NCBI GenBank assembly: GCA_016212085.1
Contig: JACRHL010000021.1
Coordinates: forward strand, 1 to 64,000
DNA length: 64,000 bases
Direction: 5' to 3'
Source of the DNA: Nitrospirota bacterium
Lineage (GTDB): Bacteria > Nitrospirota > JACRHL01
The notes below the pieces were generated by a model. That model was given only the letters and a program-made list of their open reading frames with translations. It was not told where the DNA came from and did not search any database. Below are positions 1 to 9,535 of this stretch, piece by piece. The number at the start of each line of letters is the position of its first letter. Position 1 is the stretch's first letter. Made by a program: the position numbers and the translations under genes.

Positions 1-141
1 CTCGGGCACGAAGGCGGCGGCGATCGCGAGATCGACGTAACCCTCGGAGGAGTTCACGGTCTGGGTGTTGTTGGCCATGGCGGTACCGGCAAACGCAACA
101 GCGGCGGCCACGCCAACAGCAACAGAGATCTTCTTGTTCAT
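1..141 (-). CDS. Exported protein of unknown function (N-terminal part only)
   Basis: The gene begins at the ATG at 141-139 and runs off the left edge, so 47 residues are visible. They start MNKKISVAVG, continue with an alanine/valine-rich hydrophobic stretch and a likely signal-peptidase site after AMA (about residue 23), then a polar mature start NNTQTVNSSEGYVDLAI. An AAGGA ribosome site lies just upstream of the ATG. The protein is therefore probably exported. Too little of it is present to say whether it is a porin, an adhesin or something else. It diverges from the pilin operon at 1013 across a long non-coding gap. Confidence 0.7.
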   Translation of the reverse strand, partial: MNKKISVAVGVAAAVAFAGTAMANNTQTVNSSEGYVDLAIAAAFVPE

Positions 142-963
142 CGTTTTCCTTTTTTCTTCGCTAATCACGGTCCCACACGTTGGGGGAGCCGTGGACTCCA
201 ATGGATACCGAACCAAAAAAACACATCATGTTCGGAGCTGGGCACACACTGTGCCCTGGGTTCGTGCGAAGGATTTTCTTCACACGGTTGCCATTCCCGG
301 TCAGTGGCCGGCGGCACGTTACATAAGACCTCCTTTACGTTTCACGTAACGCGTTTTGTCGAACACACGCCGGATCACCCTGATCCACCCCCGTTGCCCG
401 GTTGCGATCCCTCGGATCCGGCGCCGTCGGGAGTTCTTTTGTGCAACGCGCGGGCCAAACCGGTACATCCGCCGCAGCAAAATTCGTAACTCATTTGAAT
501 TACGCGACTTTCAGGATCAAAAAAATCTTCAGGCACCCTTTCGGCGGCACCCCGCGGGCCGGTTTGCCAGCGGCCCGTGTGAAACGCGTTGCCATTTGCC
601 GGGAAACCGGCGCAACAAATGCCTTGAAATTGGCCACACCCCCCTTGTTGGAGGGAGAAACCGTCTTCCCGGCCGATCCTCCGGGCCGGTCTTCCCGGCG
701 CCCGCCCCGGCCCGTGGGGCCCCATAAGGCCCTGGCTCCCGACGGACGGCGCACGTTCCTTGATCAATTAAATAAGGGGGACGCCCCGGCGCCGCCGCTC
801 ACCCCCCGCCCCGCGCCCGCCGAAAAGAACCGGGTGGCCTGTAGCCGCCTACCCAATCGGTGCCGATCCGTACGCGTCCGGCCCCGAGCGGGACGCCGGA
901 AACACGGCGAATGGATATGGATTCTCCTTATGCGCCAGTTGGTTGCGTCACGTTTTGGCGGGC
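142..963. other. Long intergenic region, no gene seen
   Basis: About 820 bases separate the divergent exported-protein gene from the pilin operon. The part nearest the exported protein (about 150-620) is clearly lower in GC than the rest of the window, which is usual for a regulatory region. It holds a palindrome with arms TTACG and CGTAA at about 334-348 and a short hairpin GGGCAC-N5-GTGCCC near 240-257. Open frames here have no recognisable protein sequence and no ribosome site. I see no RNA gene. Confidence 0.5.
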
Positions 964-979
964 TGGCACAGGCATTGCT
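964..979 (+). promoter_or_regulatory. Sigma-54 promoter of the minor pilin operon
   Basis: The sequence TGGCACAGGCATTGCT matches the RpoN -24/-12 consensus TGGCAC-N5-TTGC exactly, including spacing. It lies 33 bases before the first pilin ATG, giving a predicted transcript start near 990. Sigma-54 promoters are known for type IV pilin genes in Pseudomonas and relatives, where the PilR activator is used. No activator site was identified here. Confidence 0.75.
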
Positions 980-1012
980 CACATAGGGATCAGGAAACCC
1001 GAGGTACGACCC

Positions 1013-1540
1013 ATGCGCCACCGACCGAACCCGAACCGATCCCCCCTGGCCCAGGCCGGCTTCACCCTCATCGAGATGATGGTGGTGGTGGCGGTGCTGG
1101 CCATCATGACCGGCATCGCCATCCCCAACGTGCTGGCGTGGATGCCGGCGGTCAGCCTGAAGAACGAGACCAACGCCATGCTGGGCGCCATGCAGCGCGC
1201 CCGCTCCCTGGCCATCAACAACGGCCTGGAGCACCGGGTGCTGTTCGACTACGCCAACCAGACCTATCAGGTGGACAAGGGCGACCTGATGAGCGGCTCC
1301 ACCAACTGGACCACCGCGTGGGGGCCCGAGAAGGTCGGCGACAACTACTTTTACGCGCCGTGGTGGCAGATGGAGAACGAGGGCGCCAACCGGCCGTTCC
1401 TGCGCTTCACCGCCAATGGCTCGGCGGTGGCCAGCATCGATCAGCCGTACCTGATCACCTACAACACCCACGGCCTGCTCTACATCGCCTGGATCCAGCG
1501 CCGCACCGGCCACGTGACCCTCGAGAAGCGGACCTACTGA
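1013..1540 (+). CDS. GspH/FimT-family pseudopilin
   Basis: This 175-residue minor pilin is the first gene of a four-gene pilin operon. A short hydrophilic leader ends in QAG, followed by FTLIEMMVVVAVLAIMTG: the type III signal cut by prepilin peptidase before Phe, with the conserved Glu at +5 and the long N-terminal helix. The remainder fits the GspH/FimT fold, including the NAMLGAMQRARSLAI helix. Such proteins prime pilus assembly at the inner membrane. I chose the ATG at 1013 because GAGG lies just upstream and because the open frame to its left lacks pilin features. The stop overlaps the next start. Confidence 0.88.
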   Translation: MRHRPNPNRSPLAQAGFTLIEMMVVVAVLAIMTGIAIPNVLAWMPAVSLKNETNAMLGAMQRARSLAINNGLEHRVLFDYANQTYQVDKGDLMSGSTNWTTAWGPEKVGDNYFYAPWWQMENEGANRPFLRFTANGSAVASIDQPYLITYNTHGLLYIAWIQRRTGHVTLEKRTY

Positions 1541-2139
1541 TGGGCACCGGCCGTCATCCGCAAGTGGCCCCCTGGGCCGTGGGCCAGGCGGGCTTCACCC
1601 TGCTCGAGCTGCTCATCTCGCTGGCCATCTTCGCCTTCGGCATGATGGGCATCACCAGCCTGTTCGCCATGCAGACCAACATCAACGCCAACGCCATCCG
1701 CCACAACGTGGCCAACAACATCGCCCTGAACGCCGTCGAGGAGGCCAAGGGGGTGCCCTACTACCGGATGATCAACTGGAACCCGGCGGACGCCTCGGCC
1801 AGCGTCCCCTGCCAGCTGTCAGCGGCGGCCAACCTGGCCAACCGGGCGGACTGCCTGCGGCCGGACACCGTGAACGCCACCACGCCCCCCGCCCCCTACG
1901 ACCATTTCGTGAGCGATGCCGGCTTCGTGCCCGTGACCACCCTGGCCAACCTGGGCCAGATCCAGGCGGACCGGGCCTTCACCAAGGGCATGGAGATCCG
2001 CCGCACCTACACCATCACCCCCGACACCCCGGCGGTGGACATGAAGACCATCGCCGTGCAGGTCCAGTGGCGCCTGGCGGGGAGCAACGACGTGCAGACG
2101 GTGGCCTACACCACCGTGCGCGACATGGACATCCGTTAA
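1540..2139 (+). CDS. pilV: PilV-like minor pilin
   Basis: This 199-residue protein starts at the ATG that shares one base with the preceding stop, so translation is probably coupled. After the leader ending VGQAG comes FTLLELLISLAIFAFGMMG, a prepilin-peptidase site with Glu at +5 and a membrane helix. The sequence GMMGITSLFAMQTNINANAI resembles the PilV family (type IV pilus modification protein). The C-terminal half, with paired cysteines and a strand-rich VQVQWRLAGSNDVQTVAYTT segment, fits the globular pilin domain. Its neighbours, a FimT-like and a PilW-like protein, are the usual partners in the pilus-tip priming complex. Confidence 0.85.
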   Translation: MGTGRHPQVAPWAVGQAGFTLLELLISLAIFAFGMMGITSLFAMQTNINANAIRHNVANNIALNAVEEAKGVPYYRMINWNPADASASVPCQLSAAANLANRADCLRPDTVNATTPPAPYDHFVSDAGFVPVTTLANLGQIQADRAFTKGMEIRRTYTITPDTPAVDMKTIAVQVQWRLAGSNDVQTVAYTTVRDMDIR

Positions 2140-2157
2140 CGGAGCAGCAACGCCGCC

Positions 2158-5100
2158 ATGCGCAACCCCTTCCGCGATCAATCCGGCTTCACCCTGGTGG
2201 AGCTGCTGATCTCCCTGGTCATCGCCTCCGTCGCCGCGGCGGGCATGTTCAACCTGTACCTGACCTACGTGACCTCCACCGTGCGCCAGGACCAGGTGCT
2301 GCAAATGCAGCAGAACGCCCGCGTGGCCATGGACGACCTGGAGCGTGACCTGCGCCAGGCGGGCCTGGACGTCACCCAGGGCGACCCGGCCCTGCCCGAC
2401 CAGGCGGTGTTCGCCTTCGCGGCCCCCTACGAAATCATCTTCAACGCCAACACCGATTCCACCGTGGGCGGCATCCGCCCCGCCGCCGCGCCGTCCCAGG
2501 TGCCCACCAACCCGGCCAGCGGCGTGGCCTTCTACCACCCGGCCAACGAATACCCCCTGGCGGAGACCGTGCGCTGGACCCTGGACGCCACCGGCGACGG
2601 CGTGCTGACCGCCGCCGACAGGATGGATACGGCCAACCCCAGCCTGTACCGGCTGGCCCGGCAGGTGTTCGGCTACTCCGCCCTGAGCGGCGCCAACGGC
2701 CCGCAAACCTCCACCAGCGCCGAGGCGCTGCGCGGCCCCGATGCCTACCCGGACGGCACCCGCCCGCCGGTGCTGTTCCAGTACTGGATCAACGAGATCG
2801 ACCTGAACGACGACAACCTGGTCGACGCCGGGGAGGACATCAACGGCAACGGCATCATCGACCGCTTCCTGTGGGGCGACGATGGCGGCACCGCCGGGCT
2901 GGCCAGCCCCCTGGCCAGCAACGGCGTGCTGGACGGGCCGGAGATCGAGGCCCTGATGACCGGCAACGGCGGCGGCCCCAAGGTGATGGACTCCTTCGAC
3001 GCCCCCATCACCGCCGCCACCGGCGACGCCCGCGCCACCACCCTCACCCGCGCCGAGGCCCTGTCGAACATCGCCCGGGTGGCGGTGAACGTGGTCACCG
3101 AGACCCAGGTGGCCGACCCGGCCTATACCAACTCGCCCCACGGCAGCACCTACCCGTACCGCGAGCAATCGGTGATCAGCTCGGTCACGCCGCGCAACGT
3201 GCTCACCGACGTGGCCTCGGAGATGCAGCTCACGGTGACCGCCTCGCCGGCGGCCATCCAGTGCCCCAACAACTCCACCACCCTCCAGGTGCGCCTGGTG
3301 GACGCCGCGGGCACCCTGGTCACCGATCCGGTGGACGTGACCATGACCACCAGCGTGGGCATGTTCTCCCCCAGCAACACCCAGAGCGCCACCGTCGCCA
3401 CCATGGGCGGCGTGGCCACCTTCTCCCTGGTGGGCGACCTGAACAGCAACGCCACCAAGGCGGTGGTGAACGCCACCACCAGCTACCTGAACAAGCCCTA
3501 CAGCGCGGCCACCACCGTGGACTTCGTGGCGGCGGCGCCGTCGTCCATCGTCCTGGCGCCGGATGCCAGCTCGCTGCCGGCGGACGGCCTGTCCAGCACC
3601 ACCATCCACGCCACCCTCATCGACGCCTGCGGCAAGCCCGCGGGCGACGGCAGCAACCTGTCCTGGTCGGTCACCACCAACCCGCTGGGCATCGGCGGCA
3701 GCATGACGCCGCCCGTCAGCCCCATCTCGGGCGGCACCGGCTCGGCGCTGCTCACCTCGGGCACCTCGTCGGGCATGGCCATCGTCTCCGCCACCGAAAC
3801 CGCCACCGGCGTGACCGGCGTGACCACCGTCAGCTACACCGACTGCGTCCTGGCCATGACCTCCGGGCTGCCGGCCATCCCCGCCGACGGCACCAGCACC
3901 ACCACCGTGACCCTGCTGCTCACGGACAACAGCGGCACCCCCCAGCCCGGCGTGACGGTGAACCTGTCCACCGACGCGGGCGGCGTGTCGCCCGCCCAGG
4001 TGGTCACCGACGCCAGCGGCAACGCCACCGCCACCCTGACCAGCGACGTGATCCCGCACACCGCCCAGGTGACCGGCAGCGTGCCCGCCACCGGCGGCGC
4101 CTGCGACCTGACCCTGGGCCGCGCCCAGGTGGACTTCTCCGACTGCGGCGTGCGCCTGGTGAGCGACGTGACCGAGGTGACCCCCGGCAATCCGGGCACC
4201 CAGGCGGTGCTCACCGCCACCGTGCTCGATTCCACCTCCGGCGCGCCCCTGGCCAGCCAGCCGCTCACCTTCAGCCACTCGGGCACGGACGGCAGCATCA
4301 GCGTCACCAGCACCACGACCAACGGCAGCGGGCAGGGGCAGACGGTGTACACCGCCGGCCCCACCTTCGGCGTGGCCAACATCGGCGTGGCCAGCGGCTG
4401 CGGCGTGGCCAGCGTCGACATCTACGTGCGCGACTGCGTGGTGAGCGTGCAGGCCCAGCCGGCCTCCATGCCGCCCACCTGGGGCAACACCAGCGTGATC
4501 ACCGCCACCATCACCGACAGCATCTCCGGCGTGCCCCTGGCCGGGCGCGAGGTCACCTTTAGCGTGAACAACCCGGCCCTGGCCGAATTCACCACGCCGG
4601 CCACGGTGACCACCAGCATGAGCGGCACCGCCAGCGTGACCCTGCGCGCCCTGGGCACCGCCGGGGTGGTCACGGTCACCGCCGCGTCCGCCTGCGGCCA
4701 GTCCACGGCGCAGGTGGTGCTGAACAACTGGAGCATCGCCCTGGCCAGCTCGAGCGCGTCGGTCACCCAGGGCGGCGGCGCCACCCTCACCGCCACCATC
4801 ACCAACGGCGGCACGCCCACCTCGCCCGCCGGCGCGGACAACAACGTGACCCTCACGTTCGACGCCCCCGGTGGCCTGGGCAGCACCATCACCCCCGCCA
4901 GCGGCCCCACCGTCGGCGGCGTGAGCGGCCACACCTTCACCGCCGGGTCCACCTCCGGCTCGGTGACGGCAAGGGCCTCGGCCACCATCGGCGGGGTGCT
5001 CATCAGCGGCTCGGTCACCCTCGCCATCACCGACCCGGTGGCGAGCGACCCCATCGTGCTCGACCCCCTGTCGCCCAACGCGTGCCCCGGCGACCCGGAG

Positions 5101-5472
5101 CGCGCCGCGTTCACCGTCGAGAACGTGGGCGCGAACGACCTGCGCGTCACCTCCATCCACTTCACCTGGACCGGCGGCGACAAGCTCAAGCGCGTGATCA
5201 CCGAGGGCAGCGTGCCCGCCTGCAACGGCGGCTCCAACCTGTGGCGCTCCGACGGCTGCGGCAAGCCCGACGGCATCAAGAGCTCGCCGGTGACCCTCAC
5301 CGAGTTCTGCAAGGACGTCGTCATCCCCGCGGGCGGCACCTATGGCTTCAACCAGTTCCGGCTGGACAACGGCGACCTGCGCGGCGAGACCATCACCGCC
5401 ATCTTCACCCACGAGCCGGTGGGGGGCGGCACGCCGTCCACCTCCAGCATCACCGTCGTGGTGCCGTTCTAA
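2158..5472 (+). CDS. pilW: PilW-like minor pilin fused to Ig-like repeats (pilus adhesin)
   Basis: At 1,104 residues this is about three times the usual PilW length. Residues 1-345 are PilW-like: prepilin site SG/FTLVELLISLVIA, the helix QMQQNARVAMDDLERDLRQAG and a long insert-rich globular part. About six bacterial Ig-like (Big_1/invasin-type) domains follow, beginning near residues 350, 462, 562, 662, 759 and 857. They carry phrases such as LPADGLSSTTIHATLIDACG and recurring D-C starts. A distinct Cys-containing C-terminal domain (about 965-1104) reappears at the end of the pilin at 37073. The likely role is a tip-located adhesin carried by a pilus. The Ig repeats and the terminal domain are direct reading; adhesion is inference. 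Confidence 0.85.
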   Translation: MRNPFRDQSGFTLVELLISLVIASVAAAGMFNLYLTYVTSTVRQDQVLQMQQNARVAMDDLERDLRQAGLDVTQGDPALPDQAVFAFAAPYEIIFNANTDSTVGGIRPAAAPSQVPTNPASGVAFYHPANEYPLAETVRWTLDATGDGVLTAADRMDTANPSLYRLARQVFGYSALSGANGPQTSTSAEALRGPDAYPDGTRPPVLFQYWINEIDLNDDNLVDAGEDINGNGIIDRFLWGDDGGTAGLASPLASNGVLDGPEIEALMTGNGGGPKVMDSFDAPITAATGDARATTLTRAEALSNIARVAVNVVTETQVADPAYTNSPHGSTYPYREQSVISSVTPRNVLTDVASEMQLTVTASPAAIQCPNNSTTLQVRLVDAAGTLVTDPVDVTMTTSVGMFSPSNTQSATVATMGGVATFSLVGDLNSNATKAVVNATTSYLNKPYSAATTVDFVAAAPSSIVLAPDASSLPADGLSSTTIHATLIDACGKPAGDGSNLSWSVTTNPLGIGGSMTPPVSPISGGTGSALLTSGTSSGMAIVSATETATGVTGVTTVSYTDCVLAMTSGLPAIPADGTSTTTVTLLLTDNSGTPQPGVTVNLSTDAGGVSPAQVVTDASGNATATLTSDVIPHTAQVTGSVPATGGACDLTLGRAQVDFSDCGVRLVSDVTEVTPGNPGTQAVLTATVLDSTSGAPLASQPLTFSHSGTDGSISVTSTTTNGSGQGQTVYTAGPTFGVANIGVASGCGVASVDIYVRDCVVSVQAQPASMPPTWGNTSVITATITDSISGVPLAGREVTFSVNNPALAEFTTPATVTTSMSGTASVTLRALGTAGVVTVTAASACGQSTAQVVLNNWSIALASSSASVTQGGGATLTATITNGGTPTSPAGADNNVTLTFDAPGGLGSTITPASGPTVGGVSGHTFTAGSTSGSVTARASATIGGVLISGSVTLAITDPVASDPIVLDPLSPNACPGDPERAAFTVENVGANDLRVTSIHFTWTGGDKLKRVITEGSVPACNGGSNLWRSDGCGKPDGIKSSPVTLTEFCKDVVIPAGGTYGFNQFRLDNGDLRGETITAIFTHEPVGGGTPSTSSITVVVPF

Positions 5473-5488
5473 CCCATCGAGGCATGCC

Positions 5489-7255
5489 ATGCGCACGCAA
5501 CACCACCCCCTGACGAACCAGCGCGGCTACGCCCTGGTGCTGGCCCTGCTGATCCTGGCCCTGCTCTCCTCCCTGGGCATCGGCGCCATGTACCAGAGCA
5601 ACATCGAGATGTCGGTGGTGGGCAACGAGCGCGCCGGCAACAGCCTCCTGATGGCGGCGGACGCCGGCGTGGAGCTGGGCAAGAACACCGTGTGGGCCCA
5701 GTCCGGCTTCGGCAACAACCTGAACGTGTCGTTCGCCAACCTGGACGCCTACTTCGCCGCCCAGAACCTGCCGTTCAGCCTGCCCGCCGCCAACCTGGGC
5801 AACAACACCATGTACCAGGTGACCATCCCCGCCAGCTACACGCCGCCGGGGGCCGCCGCGCCCGTGTCGGGCTACGACCAGGTGACCGACACCAGCAAGC
5901 GCCTCATCACCTTCCAGTCCCGCGCCTGGATCGACGACAACGGCAACGCCGGCTTCGACGGCGGCGAGCGCAGCCGCATGGTCACCGCGCGGGTGGCCTT
6001 CGAGTACGGCTCGATGACCTTCCCCTACGGCATTTTGACCCAGAACACCGAGTGCATCCTGTGCCACGCCAGCATCGTGGGCGACGTGGTGTCCCTGAAC
6101 CAGATCACCGTGCGCAAGATGGACGAGGCCTACTCCGCCATCCTGGGCGACGTGTTCACCATGGGCGTCACCAACCTGGACCAGGCGGGCAGCCGCGTGG
6201 TGCGCGCCTATGCGGACCAGAATGGCGATTATGCCACCGTGGAGGCCGCCGGCGAGACCCCCCTCAACATCACCACCGGCTACTCCGACCCGGACCGCTT
6301 TCCGGTGGACGCCAACGGCAACCCGTCGTTCCCCAAGATCGAGAACCTGGCCTACTACCAGGGCCTGGCCGGCGCCTACAACGGCGGCAGCGGCAGCACC
6401 CTGTCCGGCGGCAGCATCACCGGCGTGCCCCTGGGCGGCACCTTCGCCGCCGGCGCCGTGGCCGTGGGCAACGTGGCCCGGACCTACGCGGGCAACCTGA
6501 TACTCACCGGCACGCCGGGCAACTGCGTCCAGCTCAACGGCCCCCTGGTGGTGGAGGGCGACCTGGTGATCCGCGGCTGCGTGCAGGGCGAAGGCTCGCT
6601 GTACGCGGGCGGCAACGTGTTCGTGCCCGACTCGGTCACCTACGCCGATTCCGCCGCCGACCGGCTGGCCCTGGCCGCCGGCGGCAACATCGTCATGGGC
6701 GACTACCGCGACACCTCCAACTCCGCCAACAAGGCCGAGCAGAAGGTGGGCGGCGGCTCCTTCATCAAGAAGGAGCTGTGGCAGTTCAACAAGGACGTGC
6801 AGACCCTCTACCCGGCGGGCCAGCGCCGCTACTACGCCGCCGACGACGGGCTGGTCTACAGCAGCGGCAGCAACACCATCACCCCCGCCGCCGGCGACAC
6901 GGTGGTGACCTACACCCCCTCCGCCAACGCGGGCGGCAACCCGTGGATCACCACCACCGAATACCTGAACAACTACGTGAACCAGACCACCGGCGTCACC
7001 CGGCTCGACGCCCTGGCCTATACGGCCAACGGCATCTTCGGCATCCAGCGCCTGGGCACCAAGCAGATGACCATCAACGGCGCCCTGGTGTCCGCCGACA
7101 TCGGCATCCTGATCCCGGGCCCGGACGGCAAGAGCGCCAACTACGACCCGTCCAACATCGGGCTGACCCTCAACTACGACAGCCGCATGTCCACCTTCCT
7201 GTCCGTGGCGCGCAACCCGGCCAAGCGCGTGGTGAGCTGGCGCGAGGGCGCCTGA
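5489..7255 (+). CDS. PilX-like minor pilin with a CxxCH motif
   Basis: This 588-residue protein begins with a PilX-type N-terminus: NQRGYALVLALLILALLSSL, then NIEMSVVGNERAGNSLLMAADAGVE. This pattern is typical of the PilX_N family, which lacks the canonical +5 Glu. It is much longer than PilX (about 200 residues). Residues 189-193 are CILCH, the consensus for covalent c-type heme attachment. The middle (about 345-420, ending GSLYAGGNVFVPD) looks like a right-handed beta-helical, bactofilin-like stretch. The start at 5489 is preceded by GAGG. A diheme cytochrome gene follows, so heme binding is plausible but unproven; the cysteines could instead bind a metal or form a disulfide. Confidence 0.75.
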   Translation: MRTQHHPLTNQRGYALVLALLILALLSSLGIGAMYQSNIEMSVVGNERAGNSLLMAADAGVELGKNTVWAQSGFGNNLNVSFANLDAYFAAQNLPFSLPAANLGNNTMYQVTIPASYTPPGAAAPVSGYDQVTDTSKRLITFQSRAWIDDNGNAGFDGGERSRMVTARVAFEYGSMTFPYGILTQNTECILCHASIVGDVVSLNQITVRKMDEAYSAILGDVFTMGVTNLDQAGSRVVRAYADQNGDYATVEAAGETPLNITTGYSDPDRFPVDANGNPSFPKIENLAYYQGLAGAYNGGSGSTLSGGSITGVPLGGTFAAGAVAVGNVARTYAGNLILTGTPGNCVQLNGPLVVEGDLVIRGCVQGEGSLYAGGNVFVPDSVTYADSAADRLALAAGGNIVMGDYRDTSNSANKAEQKVGGGSFIKKELWQFNKDVQTLYPAGQRRYYAADDGLVYSSGSNTITPAAGDTVVTYTPSANAGGNPWITTTEYLNNYVNQTTGVTRLDALAYTANGIFGIQRLGTKQMTINGALVSADIGILIPGPDGKSANYDPSNIGLTLNYDSRMSTFLSVARNPAKRVVSWREGA

Positions 7256-7265
7256 CCCCCGCGCC

Positions 7266-7298
7266 GGCGCGCCGCCCGGACTTGTCCGGCGGCGCGCC
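7266..7298 (+). terminator. Strong hairpin after the pilin operon
   Basis: An inverted repeat with a 14-bp GC-only stem (right arm TCCGGCGGCGCGCC) and a short loop lies 11 bases after the PilX-like stop. No U tract follows, so it may act as an mRNA 3' stabiliser or a Rho-assisted end rather than a classical intrinsic terminator. Confidence 0.45.
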
Positions 7299-7371
7299 AG
7301 CGTCTACGTTGGTAGGTAGGGGTCGTGGATGCAGTCAACCGGTAGCGCGGCCCCGTGTGGAAGGATGCCCC

Positions 7372-8268
7372 ATGAACACGCCCGCCCGGCTGATCGCCCT
7401 GTTGCTGCCCGCCAGCCTGCTGTTTGCCGCCCTGCCCGCGCGGGCAGGGCAGGACGCCCCACAGACTCCCTCGGCGCAAACCCTCAAGCTGGGCCTGGGC
7501 CTGGTGGAGCACCTGGGGTGCCTGTTCTGCCACGGCCTGGGCGGCCGCCAGGGGCTGGACAACCCCAACGCCAAGGAGCGCAAGCGCGTGCCCGCGTGGG
7601 ACGATCCCGAGTTCGCGAAGCGCTATCCCGACCCGGCCAAGGTCAGGCAGACCATCCGCGAGGGGCGCTTCCCGGAGCGCGACCCCGCCGCCACCAGCAA
7701 CCCCATCCCCATGCCGCCCTGGGGCAACCGCCTCACCGACCCGGAGATGGACGCCATCATCGCCTACATCTGGAGCCTGCGCGAAACCCCCACCGCCAGC
7801 CACCCCAAGGGCGGCCGCTGGAAAACGGCGGAGCTGGCCACCGGCACCATCACCCAGCCGCTGCCGCCGGAGGACACCGAGGTCACCCACGAGCACGGCG
7901 CGCCGGGTACCGGCGGCAACGCCCTGGTGGAAAAGGGGCGCGGCCTGGTGGGATACCTGGGCTGCCTGCACTGCCACGGCCTGGGCGACAGCGACAGCAT
8001 GCCCAACCCCAACGCCCGGCGCGACCCGGTGCCGCGCTGGGACGACGCGGAGTTCGTCAAGCGCTACTGGGTGGACGACGGGGTGCGCTACGTGATCGAA
8101 AAGGGCAGGAGGCCCCAGAAGGCCCCCGGCGCCACGGACGAGCCGGTGCCCATGCCGCCGTTCGGGAACATGCTCGACAACCAGGAGATGGACGCCATCA
8201 TCGCCTACATCTGGAGCCTGCGGGAGCAGCCCATGGCCCCCGCCGGCCTCCCGGCGCACGACCACTGA
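7372..8268 (+). CDS. Periplasmic diheme c-type cytochrome
   Basis: This is a 298-residue protein with a Sec signal peptide (LLLPASLLFAALPARA, cleavage near residue 25). Two homologous cytochrome c domains follow. Heme motifs are CLFCH (50-54) and CLHCH (198-202). Each is followed by WDD.EF.KRY, an MPPWGN or MPPFGN segment whose Met is the likely sixth ligand, and a closing MDAIIAYIWSLRE helix, so the gene arose by internal duplication. It should transfer electrons in the periplasm; the redox partner is unknown. It lies just downstream of the CxxCH-bearing PilX-like gene on the same strand, but a GC hairpin separates them. Confidence 0.9.
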   Translation: MNTPARLIALLLPASLLFAALPARAGQDAPQTPSAQTLKLGLGLVEHLGCLFCHGLGGRQGLDNPNAKERKRVPAWDDPEFAKRYPDPAKVRQTIREGRFPERDPAATSNPIPMPPWGNRLTDPEMDAIIAYIWSLRETPTASHPKGGRWKTAELATGTITQPLPPEDTEVTHEHGAPGTGGNALVEKGRGLVGYLGCLHCHGLGDSDSMPNPNARRDPVPRWDDAEFVKRYWVDDGVRYVIEKGRRPQKAPGATDEPVPMPPFGNMLDNQEMDAIIAYIWSLREQPMAPAGLPAHDH

Positions 8269-8269
8269 C

Positions 8270-8412
8270 GGGCACCTCTCAAAACCGTCGCGAGCGGTTC
8301 GAGTGCAAGGCGGACGGAGCGCAGAGCCCGAGACATATCATGGTGATAGGCGAGGGTTCGAGCACCGCCCAACGCAGCAATCGGAGCGCGCAGCAGGTTT
8401 TGAGAGGTGCCC
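8270..8412. repeat. 143-bp palindromic repeat, copy A
   Basis: The element starts GGGCACCTCTCAAAACC and ends with its exact 17-base reverse complement. The 4 bases TGAC flank it on both sides (8266-8269 and 8413-8416), as a target duplication would. The left TGAC includes the stop codon of the cytochrome gene. Inside are the conserved words CAAGGCG and CAACGCAGC, which bracket an apical hairpin TATCA-TGG-TGATA. Copies B (21207) and C (28508) are inverted relative to this one and have the same length. Confidence 0.9.
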
Positions 8413-8439
8413 TGACGGTACCCGGAGCGGGCGGACCGG

Positions 8440-8808
8440 TCAGGCCGGGGCGGTCGGCGCCTCGGCCACCATGCGGTCGAGGTGGGTGCGGGTGGCCACG
8501 TCCATGCAATCGAACTGGATGGCCATGCCCGTGGGCGTGACGCGCACCACCCAGCCGCCGGCGGCAAGGCGGATCAGCCGCCCACCGTCGCGCACCAGCC
8601 CCTCCAGGTCGATCCGCGCGTTCGCCGGCAGGGGGGTCCGGGTCTCCAGGAAGCAGCCGCCCAGGCTCAGGTCGCGCACCCAGCCGTGCACCTTCAGGGT
8701 GCCGGCGGCCAGGCTCACCCCCACGCGCAAGGGCACGCGGGGCGCGGCGCGGCGCTCGCGGCTGGCGCTGGAGGTAACGGGCTTGATGGGGCGCATGGGG
8801 GTGCTCAT
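8440..8808 (-). CDS. PilZ-domain protein
   Basis: This 122-residue single-domain protein contains the two c-di-GMP signatures of the PilZ family: an RxxxR turn (RAAPR, about 19-23) and DLSLGG (DxSxxG, about 46-51) followed by CFLET. After these come the beta-barrel strands ending [10 protein letters not shown]. Such proteins bind c-di-GMP and act on motility, pili or exopolysaccharide through a partner. It is transcribed towards repeat A and lies divergent from the isomerase gene. The partner cannot be read from the sequence. Confidence 0.85.
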   Translation of the reverse strand: MSTPMRPIKPVTSSASRERRAAPRVPLRVGVSLAAGTLKVHGWVRDLSLGGCFLETRTPLPANARIDLEGLVRDGGRLIRLAAGGWVVRVTPTGMAIQFDCMDVATRTHLDRMVAEAPTAPA

Positions 8809-8856
8809 GGGCCTACTTATCGGTTGTCGCCAACCCCCGCTTTAAGGCCGGGGGGG

Positions 8857-8886
8857 TTCTCCGGCCGCCCCGCCGGGCCCTATAAT
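8857..8886 (+). promoter_or_regulatory. Sigma-70 promoter of the isomerase gene
   Basis: A perfect TATAAT (8881-8886) lies 18 bases after TTCTCC, a weak -35. The start of transcription should be near 8893, giving a leader of about 54 bases before the ATG at 8947. Confidence 0.6.
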
Positions 8887-8946
8887 GGGCGCCTCCATCA
8901 ACCGCAACCCCCGCCTGATCCAACCCCTGATACAGGACGCACACCC

Positions 8947-9453
<507 letters not shown>

Positions 9454-9475
9454 GGCGCCATCCCGCCCCGGAAAC

Positions 9476-9508
9476 AACGCCCGCCCCGGAAACGCCGGGG
9501 ACGGGCGT
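9476..9508. terminator. Hairpin between convergent genes
   Basis: The arms AACGCCCGCCCCGG and CCGGGGACGGGCGT pair around a five-base loop, 23 bases after the ppiB stop and 27 bases beyond the stop of the opposite-strand gene. It may end transcription from both sides. There is no U tract. Confidence 0.45.
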
Positions 9509-9535
9509 GCGTTGGGGGGCCGCCGGGGCGGACGG

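Noticed and set aside
375-767. 130-codon minus-strand frame with several Cys in the first intergenic region
   Set aside because: No ribosome site, no domain, and the composition is that of non-coding DNA read by chance.
1819-5496. A 1,225-codon open frame on the minus strand opposite the PilW-Ig gene
   Set aside because: It is a GC-bias shadow: composition is Gly/His/Val/Arg-rich without domains, and the plus strand has a clear prepilin site and Ig repeats.
8270-8412. Integron attC site
   Set aside because: The arms lack the conserved attC core sites (GTTRRRY / RYYYAAC in the right places), the copies are not head-to-tail gene cassettes and no integrase is seen.
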